Assembly: GCA_027011835.1 (NCBI GenBank)
Contig: JALUZN010000364.1
Coordinates: forward strand, 1-6,864
Direction: 5' to 3'
From: Draconibacterium sp.
GTDB taxonomy: Bacteria; Bacteroidota; Bacteroidia; Bacteroidales; Prolixibacteraceae
DNA length: 6,864 bases
The notes below the pieces were generated by a model. That model saw only the letters and a list, made by a program, of their open reading frames with translations. It ran no database searches and was not told the origin of the DNA. Positions 1 through 6,585 of this stretch are shown here, piece after piece (position 1 is the stretch's first letter; the number at the start of each line of letters is the position of its first letter). The translations under genes were made by a program, and so were the position numbers.

Positions 1-1
1 A

Positions 2-976
2 TTATTAGTAGTTTTGGGTCTTGGTTGTCAAGAGACAAATAATGAGGAACATAGTTCCTTACCTAAAGTTCATGAAAAATATGTAAAATCAGTAGCCAAT
101 GTTTCTAATTTTATTTGGAGTGTAAATGAAAAAAAATCTGACTTAAAAGGTAGTTTTGTTTTTTTCTCAGATAAAATTAATAGTTTTCATACCAATTATT
201 TTTCTAATTTAGATAATGCAAAGAAAACTGAATTTCTCGTAAAAATTCAAAATATTACTCAACGTTTTATAAAAAAACAACATCTAAAATCAATTTCTTC
301 TGACGTTACAGAGACGGAAGCAATAGAAGGGATTTCAGCAGAAAGTGAAGACTTCTTTACAGATTTAATCTCACTATTAGATAACGATTCTGTTTCATAT
401 AATGTAAAAAACAGAATGCAGGATATAATTCTGACACTAAACAATACAGGAACAGATTACCTGTATAAATTGCACTCTCAGGCTGATAGTATTGATGGGA
501 AACTTGTAATTGACAATTCAAATATTGAATCTGATGAATTAAAAGACAAATTAGTGGAGACTATAGAACTTGAAGAATTAGATGTTTTCAATAGTAACCA
601 ACTAATGCTTACCGAAAAGGAACAGTTACTAATGTTAACCTATTCTCTAAAAACAAATTTAGACCCAATAATTGCATTATTTTCTTCAACAAATGATTCA
701 TTGAAATCTGCTACAGGTTTTTGGAGTTCGCTAAAAAGAGCTTTTTCAAAAGTTGTTTCAGCAATTGTTACTGTTGTTACTGTTGCAATTAGCACTGTTG
801 CAAGTGTAATAGTTGGCTTTTCTATGGGAGGTATTCCTGGAGCAATTGCTGGTGGCACAATGGGTTTTGTTGCTGGTGTTAAAGCAGCTGATTTTTTTAA
901 TTGTAAATGGTTTCTCGATTATTCGTACTGCCAAGAATGTAAAGAAGAACATCCTAGAGGTGAATTCCCGTGTTAA
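2..976 (+). CDS. Probable lipoprotein with C-terminal glycine zipper and Cys-rich tail (5' end cut by window)
   Basis: The reading frame is open to the left edge, so the true start lies outside the window. A TTG at 14-16 could be read as a start, but the codons before it give L-L-V-V and the protein continues LGLGC. This looks like the end of a lipoprotein signal peptide with Cys5 as the acylated residue (numbering from the TTG). The lipobox is imperfect, with Gly at -3. Residues 6-235 are polar, rich in Asn, Ser, Lys and Glu, and probably helical. Residues 244-267 are strongly hydrophobic and rich in Val, Thr, Ala and Ile. Glycines 268, 272, 276, 280, 284 and 288 then fall exactly every fourth residue, a glycine zipper. 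The tail carries Cys297, 306, 309 and 320 (the last residue), so one CxxC. The zipper suggests membrane insertion or self-assembly; the Cys residues could bind metal or form disulfides. I do not recognise the family. It is probably co-transcribed with the next gene, 18 bp downstream. Confidence 0.8.
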   Translation, partial: LLVVLGLGCQETNNEEHSSLPKVHEKYVKSVANVSNFIWSVNEKKSDLKGSFVFFSDKINSFHTNYFSNLDNAKKTEFLVKIQNITQRFIKKQHLKSISSDVTETEAIEGISAESEDFFTDLISLLDNDSVSYNVKNRMQDIILTLNNTGTDYLYKLHSQADSIDGKLVIDNSNIESDELKDKLVETIELEELDVFNSNQLMLTEKEQLLMLTYSLKTNLDPIIALFSSTNDSLKSATGFWSSLKRAFSKVVSAIVTVVTVAISTVASVIVGFSMGGIPGAIAGGTMGFVAGVKAADFFNCKWFLDYSYCQECKEEHPRGEFPC

Positions 977-994
977 TAATAAATCTTAAATAAT

Positions 995-1570
995 ATGTAT
1001 TACACAAAAATTGTATCGTTATTAATTTTGTTTTCAGTTTTATCAATATCGGGCAATGCACAGCAACATATTGTACTTTCTAAAACAAAAAGAGATGGAA
1101 ACGAAAAAACTAAAACAATAAAAATGAATCAAAAGGTAAAAGTTTTTTATGTTTCTACAGAAAGATTATCCAGATCGGACAGTCCGCCTATTGTGTTACA
1201 TAAAAAAAAGATGGGGGACAACTATATTGGTCTGGCCGATGGAAAGCTTATTGAAATAAACGAAGAGTTTTTATTAATCCAACGTGTTGTTACAAAAGAT
1301 TTAATTACAGTTCCTGTAAAAAGCATTATTGCTATAGGAAAATATAATCCAATTAAAAGAATCGCTACATTAATAGTTGCATCTTTGGGTACTGCCGTTG
1401 CATTAGACTATTCTTTAGAGAAAAATCTGGGGAAAGGGTACGAAACAACTATATTATTAGGTTCAATGCTTATTGTAACACCATTTGTATTAAATGCCAT
1501 TGATAAAACCACGTTCCCTGCTCATAAATTAAATCAAAAACAGAAAGGGTATAAATTATCTATTCAATAG
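995..1570 (+). CDS. Exported hypothetical protein with two further hydrophobic segments
   Basis: This is a 191-residue protein starting at ATG 995. Residues 1-22 form a clear Sec signal peptide: a Lys near the start, a hydrophobic core, and an N-A-Q end typical of Bacteroidota, with likely cleavage after Ala22. Residues 30-115 alternate hydrophobic and charged residues, including DGKLIEINEEF and an ITVPVKSIIAIGK stretch. They look like a small beta-barrel of the SH3 or KOW kind often seen in exported Bacteroidota proteins. Residues 122-138 and 151-169 are hydrophobic enough to be membrane helices, and the last 20 residues are basic. The product is therefore probably inserted in, or attached to, the inner membrane from the periplasmic side. 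The 18-bp gap to the lipoprotein gene upstream suggests one transcript and a shared job, but no function can be assigned. No clear ribosome binding site is visible, which is normal for this phylum. Confidence 0.8.
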   Translation: MYYTKIVSLLILFSVLSISGNAQQHIVLSKTKRDGNEKTKTIKMNQKVKVFYVSTERLSRSDSPPIVLHKKKMGDNYIGLADGKLIEINEEFLLIQRVVTKDLITVPVKSIIAIGKYNPIKRIATLIVASLGTAVALDYSLEKNLGKGYETTILLGSMLIVTPFVLNAIDKTTFPAHKLNQKQKGYKLSIQ

Positions 1571-1790
1571 TATACTCAATTCAGATAGGTTTTCGGGAAA
1601 TTAGGCGAAGTTATTTTTGTTCATAGCGAAGCGAAAAACTGCGTTGTAACGGGTTACTACAATGTTTTTCGATGAAACTGTGGGCAAAAAGAACGAGTAT
1701 AATCCCGAAGTCCATCGGTACGAAAAGCTATTTGGTTTGAGTATATTAACGTAAAAAGACAACCGTTTTTTCAATGAAGTTGTATGAAGA
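1571..1790. other. Convergent intergenic spacer without a convincing gene
   Basis: This 220-bp spacer separates the 3' ends of the plus-strand exported-protein gene and minus-strand ispE. No strong GC hairpin followed by a T-run is visible in either direction. There is an A-run/T-run pair around 1753-1771 (AAAAAGACAACCGTTTTTT), which is too weak to call a terminator. GTAACGGGTTAC near 1646 is an inverted repeat with 5-bp arms. A 30-codon frame at 1662-1754 (plus) begins MFFDETVGKKNEYNPEVHRY, but nothing supports its expression. The spacer is less AT-monotonous than the plus-strand genes and may be a decayed coding fragment or a dispersed repeat. Confidence 0.6.
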
Positions 1791-2600
1791 TTAAATATTT
1801 TTGAACAAAAACAAATTTCCCAGAAAATAACTCTTAATATTTTCCGGCAACTCCCGAAAAACACCAAAAACCGCCGAGCCGCTGCCCGACATGGAAGCGT
1901 ACACTGCTCCTATTTTGTAAAGTGTATTATTTAGATTTTCAATCTCGGGATACAATTTAAAAACACTTTTCTCGAAATCGTTTTTAATAACATCTTGCCA
2001 CTCTTCAATTGCAAGCGTTTCAATCTCTTTTAAATTGAATGATGGTTTTTGAGGAACTATATTTCGAAATGCATCGGGGGTGCTAACCGAAATATCGGGT
2101 TTAACAATTAATATCTCGTACTCCGATAGATCGAGATTTAGCGGTTGAAAACGGTCGCCAATTCCGGTGGCAAAAACGGGTTTATTCTCAATAAAAAACG
2201 GACAATCGGCACCAAGTTGCGCAGCAAATTGTTGCAGTTTTTCAGAACTTAATTTCAGGTTAAAATGGTTGTTAAGCATTTTTAGTGCAAACGCTGCATC
2301 GGCCGAACCACCGCCCAAACCTGCTCCAAACGGAATAATTTTATGCAGATGAAATTTTACCGGAGGAAGTTTAAAATCTTCTTGAAGGAGTTTGTACGCT
2401 TTAACAACAAGGTTGTTTTCGGGGTTGCCATCAATTTCAATCCCCGATGAAGTAAATTGCAATTCATCCGAATCTGCCAACTCCAACGCATCAGCCAATT
2501 TTACCGGATAAAAAATAGTTTCCAGATTGTGGTATCCATCATCGCGTTTCGAAACCACATTCAACCCTATATTTATTTTTGCATTGGGAAAAGTAATCAC
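1791..2600 (-). CDS. ispE: 4-diphosphocytidyl-2-C-methyl-D-erythritol kinase (GTG start)
   Basis: IspE phosphorylates the 2-hydroxyl of 4-diphosphocytidyl-methylerythritol with ATP in the cytoplasm. This is the fourth step of the non-mevalonate (MEP) route to isopentenyl diphosphate. The 269-residue protein has the family's normal architecture for a GHMP kinase. It starts with the substrate-binding FPNAKINIGL, where Lys8 matches the conserved active-site lysine. The Gly-rich ATP loop is IPFGAGLGGGSADAA at residues 89-103. LGADCPFF carries Asp132, matching the catalytic aspartate, and MSGSGSAVFG at 237-246 is the third GHMP motif. The start is GTG at 2598-2600. No in-frame ATG lies upstream, and starting here gives the expected MITFPNAKIN N-terminus. 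It begins 26 bp after the stop of the zeta-like kinase gene with no obvious promoter between them, so it may be the last gene of that transcript. Its base composition resembles gcvP and is richer in G+C than the kinase gene beside it. Confidence 0.96.
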   Translation of the reverse strand: MITFPNAKINIGLNVVSKRDDGYHNLETIFYPVKLADALELADSDELQFTSSGIEIDGNPENNLVVKAYKLLQEDFKLPPVKFHLHKIIPFGAGLGGGSADAAFALKMLNNHFNLKLSSEKLQQFAAQLGADCPFFIENKPVFATGIGDRFQPLNLDLSEYEILIVKPDISVSTPDAFRNIVPQKPSFNLKEIETLAIEEWQDVIKNDFEKSVFKLYPEIENLNNTLYKIGAVYASMSGSGSAVFGVFRELPENIKSYFLGNLFLFKNI

Positions 2601-2626
2601 CTTTTGCTGAATTATATTTATTGAAA

Positions 2627-3232
2627 TTAAATCTTATTAATAGACGCATAAATTGATGGGAAACGTCTTTGGAAATAATCCGGAAGTTCGTTTGTCATTA
2701 ACTCAATTACTCCATTTTCAATTTGTAATAAATTAGAATAAACCCTATTATTAATGGAATTATCCACAAATAGAACGTTGTCGAAAAATGAAAAATATTT
2801 ATTCAAATTTTTATAACCGGCTTTCCATTTCAAATCAATTGTTTTATTATCAACAAAGTGGCCATTAAATTCTGTTCTTACCTGAATCCGGTGTCTTGCA
2901 ATCTCCTGATTTTCAATGCAGAAAAAAATCAGATTTATTGTAAATCCCTTTTTTTTAAATTTCTCGGCCCAGTAAACAGGGTAACTGTCGAAATTAGTTT
3001 CGTAGCAGAAATCTGTTTTTAACTTTAAAGCCAATTCTACTGATAATTCAAATTCTTTTGTTGTCTTTTCCCTAGCAAATTTTTCTCTCAATTCACTATC
3101 TGGCAATGAGTTATAATTCTCTAAAAAAAGTTTATCGTAATCAAACGAGGTAATATTTTGTGGTAATAGCGAGGAGGCGAAAGTAGATTTTCCGGCACCA
3201 TTACAACCCGCAATTATAATTAGTTTAGGCAT
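2627..3232 (-). CDS. Zeta-toxin-like P-loop kinase (COG4185 type)
   Basis: This is a 201-residue P-loop protein. Residues 3-9 form the first beta strand, followed by Walker A GCNGAGKST at 9-17. FDYDKLF (30-36) occupies the place of the conserved Asp segment after the P-loop in zeta-like enzymes, and YETNF (77-81) matches the family's F-E-T-T motif. Arg115, Arg119 and NGH (123-125) then lead into IDLKWKAGYKNL (132-143), equivalent to the lid region usually written I-R-R-R-Y. A VDNS segment (157-160) closes the core. Zeta toxins phosphorylate UDP-N-acetylglucosamine, but many chromosomal relatives of this compact type have no proven substrate, so toxin activity is inference. The family match rests on these motifs. 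The start ATG lies inside the 55-codon gene upstream, with an 8-bp overlap that suggests translational coupling and a toxin-antitoxin layout. The gene is AT-rich compared with ispE and gcvP, which fits later acquisition. Confidence 0.87.
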   Translation of the reverse strand: MPKLIIIAGCNGAGKSTFASSLLPQNITSFDYDKLFLENYNSLPDSELREKFAREKTTKEFELSVELALKLKTDFCYETNFDSYPVYWAEKFKKKGFTINLIFFCIENQEIARHRIQVRTEFNGHFVDNKTIDLKWKAGYKNLNKYFSFFDNVLFVDNSINNRVYSNLLQIENGVIELMTNELPDYFQRRFPSIYASINKI

Positions 3233-3392
3233 TTGATTTTAATGCTCTCATTAATTCCAAACTCAACGAGCCATTTTTCTTTTTTTTCTGAAATATTTCC
3301 TCACGCGGAATCACTTTAGTTTTAAGAATTCTTTCCGCTCTTTTCATCTGCTGTTTTACAGTAATACCCGTAATTAAAACATCTTTACACAT
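3225..3392 (-). CDS. Small basic protein, candidate antitoxin partner of the zeta-like kinase
   Basis: This short gene encodes 55 residues from ATG 3390-3392 to TAA 3225-3227. Its end overlaps the start of the zeta-like kinase gene by 8 bp (shared ATGCCTAA), a classic coupled arrangement. The protein begins MCKDVLITGITVKQQMKRAE and contains KVIPREEIF (26-34), a KKKK run (36-39) and the helix-like ending SLSLELMRALKSNA. It is Lys/Arg-rich with no signal peptide or membrane segment, and looks cytoplasmic and helical. Met16 could be an alternative start. An in-frame stop (TAA at 3414-3416) limits extension upstream. Position, size and overlap suggest an antitoxin or regulator for the kinase. I do not recognise a named antitoxin family, and unlike classical epsilon antitoxins it is basic, so DNA or RNA binding is possible. 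Expression is inferred from layout only. Confidence 0.68.
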   Translation of the reverse strand: MCKDVLITGITVKQQMKRAERILKTKVIPREEIFQKKKKNGSLSLELMRALKSNA

Positions 3393-3397
3393 AATTG

Positions 3398-3425
3398 CAA
3401 AATTACAATTTTTTATTTACAATTT
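3398..3425 (-). promoter_or_regulatory. Promoter-like -7 box within repeats upstream of the small gene and zeta-like kinase
   Basis: Read on the minus strand, 3405-3398 is TAATTTTG, an exact match to the Bacteroidota -7 consensus TAnnTTTG. It sits between AATTG and CAATT, an inverted repeat at 3393-3410. The 9-bp TTACAATTT (plus-strand reading) occurs at 3403-3411 and again at 3417-3425. I see no good -33 TTTG at the expected distance. The box ends 5 bases before the ATG, so any transcript from it would have almost no leader. It may be a promoter and operator for autoregulation, but such AT-rich matches also arise by chance. Confidence 0.35.
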
Positions 3426-3511
3426 GTTCTCCGACAGCTATTTGTCTCTATTAAACGTATTCAACCTGCTTCAATATCGAATTTTTTAGCTGTATTTTTA
3501 GTGTATTTTTT

Positions 3512-3549
3512 CCCTTCCTCTCCGTCAGTTAGCAAAAAGTTAGGAGGGG
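3512..3549. repeat. Hairpin-forming inverted repeat directly after gcvP
   Basis: CCCTTCCT at 3512-3519 pairs with AGGAGGGG at 3542-3549 across a 22-base loop. Pairing has one T-G wobble in plus-sense RNA and one C-A mismatch in minus-sense RNA. The arm touches the gcvP stop codon. In the minus direction the stem is followed by A-rich, not U-rich, sequence, so it is not a standard intrinsic terminator. It could instead protect the 3' end of the mRNA, or be a copy of a dispersed palindromic repeat. The loop also holds AGTTAG twice in direct orientation, the second copy running into the stem. Confidence 0.45.
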
Positions 3550-6423
3550 CTACTTAAACACCTCGTACTCTTCCGGAGTTCCACAGTTGCAAATCAGGTT
3601 TCGGTCGCCCCACGCATTATCGACCCGACCCACCGGAGTCCAGTATTTATGCTCTTTAAGCCATGCTAACGGATAGGCAGCTTTGCTTCTTGTGTAACCA
3701 TGATTCCACTCATCGGCACTTACCGTTTCGGCAGTGTGCGGTGCATTTTTTAGTACGTTATTCTCTTTGTCGGCCTCGCCGCTTTCCACCTCTTTTATCT
3801 CGTCGAAAATTAAATTCAATGCTTCGATAAAACGGTCTATTTCACCTTTCGATTCACTTTCAGTCGGTTCAATCATTAATGTTCCGTGAACAGGAAACGA
3901 TAAGGTTGGCGCATGAAAACCATAATCCATTAAACGTTTTGCAATGTCTGACTCGTCAATTCCTGCCGATGCTTTCAGGTGGCGGCACTCTAAAATAAGT
4001 TCGTGTGCCACACGACCGTTTTCGCCGGTGTATAAAATTCCGTAATTGTCTTTTAGTGCCGTTGCAATGTAATTGGCATTTAAAATGGCAATTTTTGTAG
4101 CCTCTGTCAATCCTTCCGCTCCCATCATTTTAATGTAACCGTAAGTAATTGGCAGAACCGACGCGCTTCCCCACGGAGCTGCTGCCACAGTATTTGCTCC
4201 AATATGGCCGTTATTCATAATGGGGTGCGAGGGCAAAAATTCTATCAGATGTTCGGCAACGGCAATCGGGCCAACTCCGGGACCGCCACCACCGTGAGGA
4301 ATGGCAAATGTTTTATGCAAATTCAGGTGGCAAACATCGGCACCAATCAACCGCGGATTGGTTAATCCAACCTGTGCATTCATATTTGCACCATCCATAT
4401 AAACCTGACCTCCGTTTTCGTGGATAATTTCGCACATCTCGATAATTGCCGATTCGAAAACTCCATGTGTCGATGGGTAAGTTACCATAAATGCCGAGAG
4501 GTTTTCTTTGTGTTCTTCGGCTTTTGCACGCACATCGTCGAGGTTAATATTTCCCCTTTCGTCGCAGGCAACCACCACCACTTTCATTCCGGCCATAACT
4601 GCGCTGGCAGGGTTTGTACCGTGTGCCGACGATGGAATTAACACAACATTTCGTTGTCCCTCTCCCCTACGTTTATGGTATTCCTGAATAACCATTAACC
4701 CTGTATATTCTCCTGCAGCCCCCGAATTAGGCATTAAGCTAACATCGGCCATTCCGGTAATTACCGATAAATCGCGACGTAACTCCTCCATCATTTCGTG
4801 GTAGCCACGCGCCTGATTTTTTGGTACAAACGGATGAATTCCGTTAAATTCAATCCAGCTCAACGGTAACATTTCGGTTGCCGCATTCAGTTTCATGGTA
4901 CACGACCCCAACGAAATCATGGAGTGGGTTAACGAAATATCTTTAAGTTCGAGGCGTTTTATGTAGCGTACCATTTCTGTTTCCGAACGGTATTTATTAA
5001 AAACTTCCTGAGTCATAAACTCCGATTTACGGGCAAATTCGGCTGCCACAGAATAATCTTCGGGATACTCTTTTGCCACCTGCCACCGTTTGTTTGCGGC
5101 TTTTGCAAAAACTTCAATTATCCACGAAATATCTTCGCGGTTGGTCGTTTCGTCGACACTAATTCCCACATCGCCATTTTCGAAATAGCGGAAATTCATC
5201 TCCAACTCTTGCGACAGCCATTCAATATCTTCGCGCATTACATGTTTTGGCAATGCAAATCGAATGGTATCGAAATAATTTTTGTTGAGTTGTTTGTAGC
5301 CCAGTTTCTCAATCTCCGACGAAAGGAAAGCGGCAATATTATGAACACGCTCGGCAATCATAATTATTCCTTCCGGGCCATGATAAACGCCGAAGAACCC
5401 CGACATAATTGCCAAAAGCGCCTGTGCCGTACAAATGTTCGAGGTTGCTTTTTCGCGTTTTATATGTTGCTCGCGGGTTTGTAAGGCCATTCGTAAGGCA
5501 CGGTTTCCGTGTACATCTTTTGTAATTCCAATAATACGCCCCGGCATATTTCTTTTAAATTTTTCGCATGCTGCAAAATAGGCAGCGTGTGGTCCGCCAT
5601 AACCCATCGGCACACCAAAACGTTGGGTGTTACCAAAAACAATATCGGCATCCCATTCGCCCGGAGGCGTTAAAATGGCCAACGAAAGAATATCGGCGGC
5701 AACGGCAACTTTTATCTCTTTTTCGTGTGCCGCTTTAACCAGCTCCGAATAATCGCAAATCTCGCCATCGGAGTTTGGATATTGTACCAATACACCAAAA
5801 ACATCATCGGTAAACTCGAAATCGTCTTTAGGTTGAATGCGTAAATCTATACCCAAAGGTTTAACGCGTGTAAGCAAAACGTCGTGGGTTTGCTGCCACA
5901 TTTTCTCGTCGACCAAAATGGCATTTACCCCACTTTTTACCATTTTACGCGAACGCAAATTCCACATCATTAACATGGCTTCGGCAGCGGCAGTGGCCTC
6001 GTCGAGCAGAGAAGCATTGGCAATTTCCATTCCGGTAAGTTCGCAAACCATGGTCTGAAAATTTAGCAAAGCTTCCAATCGGCCTTGCGAAATCTCGGCC
6101 TGATAAGGTGTGTACGAAGTGTACCACGCCGGATTCTCCAAAACATTGCGCAATACAACTGCCGGGGTAATTGTATCGTAATACCCCATTCCGATGTAAG
6201 TATTGTAAACTTTGTTTTTACCGGCAATATTTAATATCTGTCTGAAGTATTTTCTTTCGGTTAATCCCTCTTTTAATTTCATCGGTTCGGTTAACCTGAT
6301 GTTTTCGGGAACTGTTTGTTCGATTAGCTCTTCCATCGACGAAACGCCTATAAAATCAAGCATTTCCTTTATTTCATTTTCTCTCGGTCCGAGATGACGA
6401 GTTACAAATCTATCGTGAGACAT
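3550..6423 (-). CDS. gcvP: Glycine dehydrogenase (decarboxylating), P-protein of the glycine cleavage system
   Basis: GcvP is the PLP enzyme that decarboxylates glycine and passes the aminomethyl group to the lipoyl arm of H-protein, releasing CO2. With T- and L-proteins this feeds one-carbon units to tetrahydrofolate in the cytoplasm. The 957-residue protein is the full-length single-chain form, not the split GcvPA/GcvPB type. The N-terminal half (about 1-435) starts with FVTRHLGPRENE. The C-terminal catalytic half carries SLGSCTMKLNAA (504-515), MPNSGAAGEYTGL (564-576), SSAHGTNPASA (598-608), MDGANMNAQVG (676-686) and HLNLHKTFAIPHGGGGPG (699-716), in which Lys704 is the expected PLP Schiff-base residue. 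The conserved C-terminal RVDNAWGDRNLIC is intact. The ATG start and the length fit the family, and the stop is TAG. No gcvT or gcvH is adjacent, which is common in this phylum. I found no glycine riboswitch upstream. A near-match -7 box (TAATATTG on the minus strand, about 6455-6462) could be its promoter. Confidence 0.98.
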   Translation of the reverse strand: MSHDRFVTRHLGPRENEIKEMLDFIGVSSMEELIEQTVPENIRLTEPMKLKEGLTERKYFRQILNIAGKNKVYNTYIGMGYYDTITPAVVLRNVLENPAWYTSYTPYQAEISQGRLEALLNFQTMVCELTGMEIANASLLDEATAAAEAMLMMWNLRSRKMVKSGVNAILVDEKMWQQTHDVLLTRVKPLGIDLRIQPKDDFEFTDDVFGVLVQYPNSDGEICDYSELVKAAHEKEIKVAVAADILSLAILTPPGEWDADIVFGNTQRFGVPMGYGGPHAAYFAACEKFKRNMPGRIIGITKDVHGNRALRMALQTREQHIKREKATSNICTAQALLAIMSGFFGVYHGPEGIIMIAERVHNIAAFLSSEIEKLGYKQLNKNYFDTIRFALPKHVMREDIEWLSQELEMNFRYFENGDVGISVDETTNREDISWIIEVFAKAANKRWQVAKEYPEDYSVAAEFARKSEFMTQEVFNKYRSETEMVRYIKRLELKDISLTHSMISLGSCTMKLNAATEMLPLSWIEFNGIHPFVPKNQARGYHEMMEELRRDLSVITGMADVSLMPNSGAAGEYTGLMVIQEYHKRRGEGQRNVVLIPSSAHGTNPASAVMAGMKVVVVACDERGNINLDDVRAKAEEHKENLSAFMVTYPSTHGVFESAIIEMCEIIHENGGQVYMDGANMNAQVGLTNPRLIGADVCHLNLHKTFAIPHGGGGPGVGPIAVAEHLIEFLPSHPIMNNGHIGANTVAAAPWGSASVLPITYGYIKMMGAEGLTEATKIAILNANYIATALKDNYGILYTGENGRVAHELILECRHLKASAGIDESDIAKRLMDYGFHAPTLSFPVHGTLMIEPTESESKGEIDRFIEALNLIFDEIKEVESGEADKENNVLKNAPHTAETVSADEWNHGYTRSKAAYPLAWLKEHKYWTPVGRVDNAWGDRNLICNCGTPEEYEVFK

Positions 6424-6543
6424 AAGTTATTTTATTTTGTTTTGAAATATTTGCAATATTAGAAATCTGTAGCGACTGAAAATATGATTTTAAACCATTT
6501 TTATGCGTTAAAATTATGGAAAATAGTGAAGAATTCTGAAAAG

Positions 6544-6585
6544 AAAAACCGGTCACTGATTCACAGATTATTCTTCCGGGTTTTT
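6544..6585 (-). terminator. Possible intrinsic terminator of the metallo-hydrolase gene
   Basis: Read on the minus strand, AAAAACCCGG (6585-6576) pairs with CCGGTTTTT (6552-6544), with one bulged base. The second arm runs into a T-rich stretch (TTTTTCTTTTC), as in an intrinsic terminator. It lies about 60 bases after the stop codon at 6648-6650. The GC part of the stem is short and the loop is 23 bases, so the call is tentative. The stem is nearly symmetrical and could also act on plus-strand transcripts. Confidence 0.35.

Larger units (their letters stand above)
3393..3549. other. Intergenic spacer between gcvP and the small gene
   Basis: This 157-bp AT-rich gap follows gcvP on the minus strand. 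Besides the promoter-like site it holds a 9-bp direct repeat TGTATTTTT at 3491-3499 and 3502-3510, and a hairpin next to the gcvP stop codon. No open frame of interest was found. The gap is long enough for a separate promoter driving the small gene, kinase and ispE. Confidence 0.6.

Noticed and set aside
1753..1771. Terminator from the AAAAAGACAACCGTTTTTT sequence after ispE
   Set aside because: The stem would be only A-T pairs with no GC core, too weak for an intrinsic terminator.
1601..1867. 88-codon minus-strand frame across the convergent spacer and the ispE 3' end
   Set aside because: It overlaps ispE in another frame, and the translation has no recognisable fold or motif. The spacer is reported as a possible repeat instead.
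4420..4641. 73-codon open frame on the plus strand inside gcvP
   Set aside because: It is antisense to a complete, strongly conserved gcvP and its translation (rich in His, Cys and Phe) resembles no family.
5209..5484. 91-codon open frame on the plus strand inside gcvP
   Set aside because: It is antisense to the N-terminal domain of gcvP and is explained as a shadow of its codon pattern.
6424..6540. Glycine riboswitch upstream of gcvP
   Set aside because: Glycine riboswitches often control gcv genes, but none of the conserved purine-rich core or paired elements is visible in this AT-rich leader.
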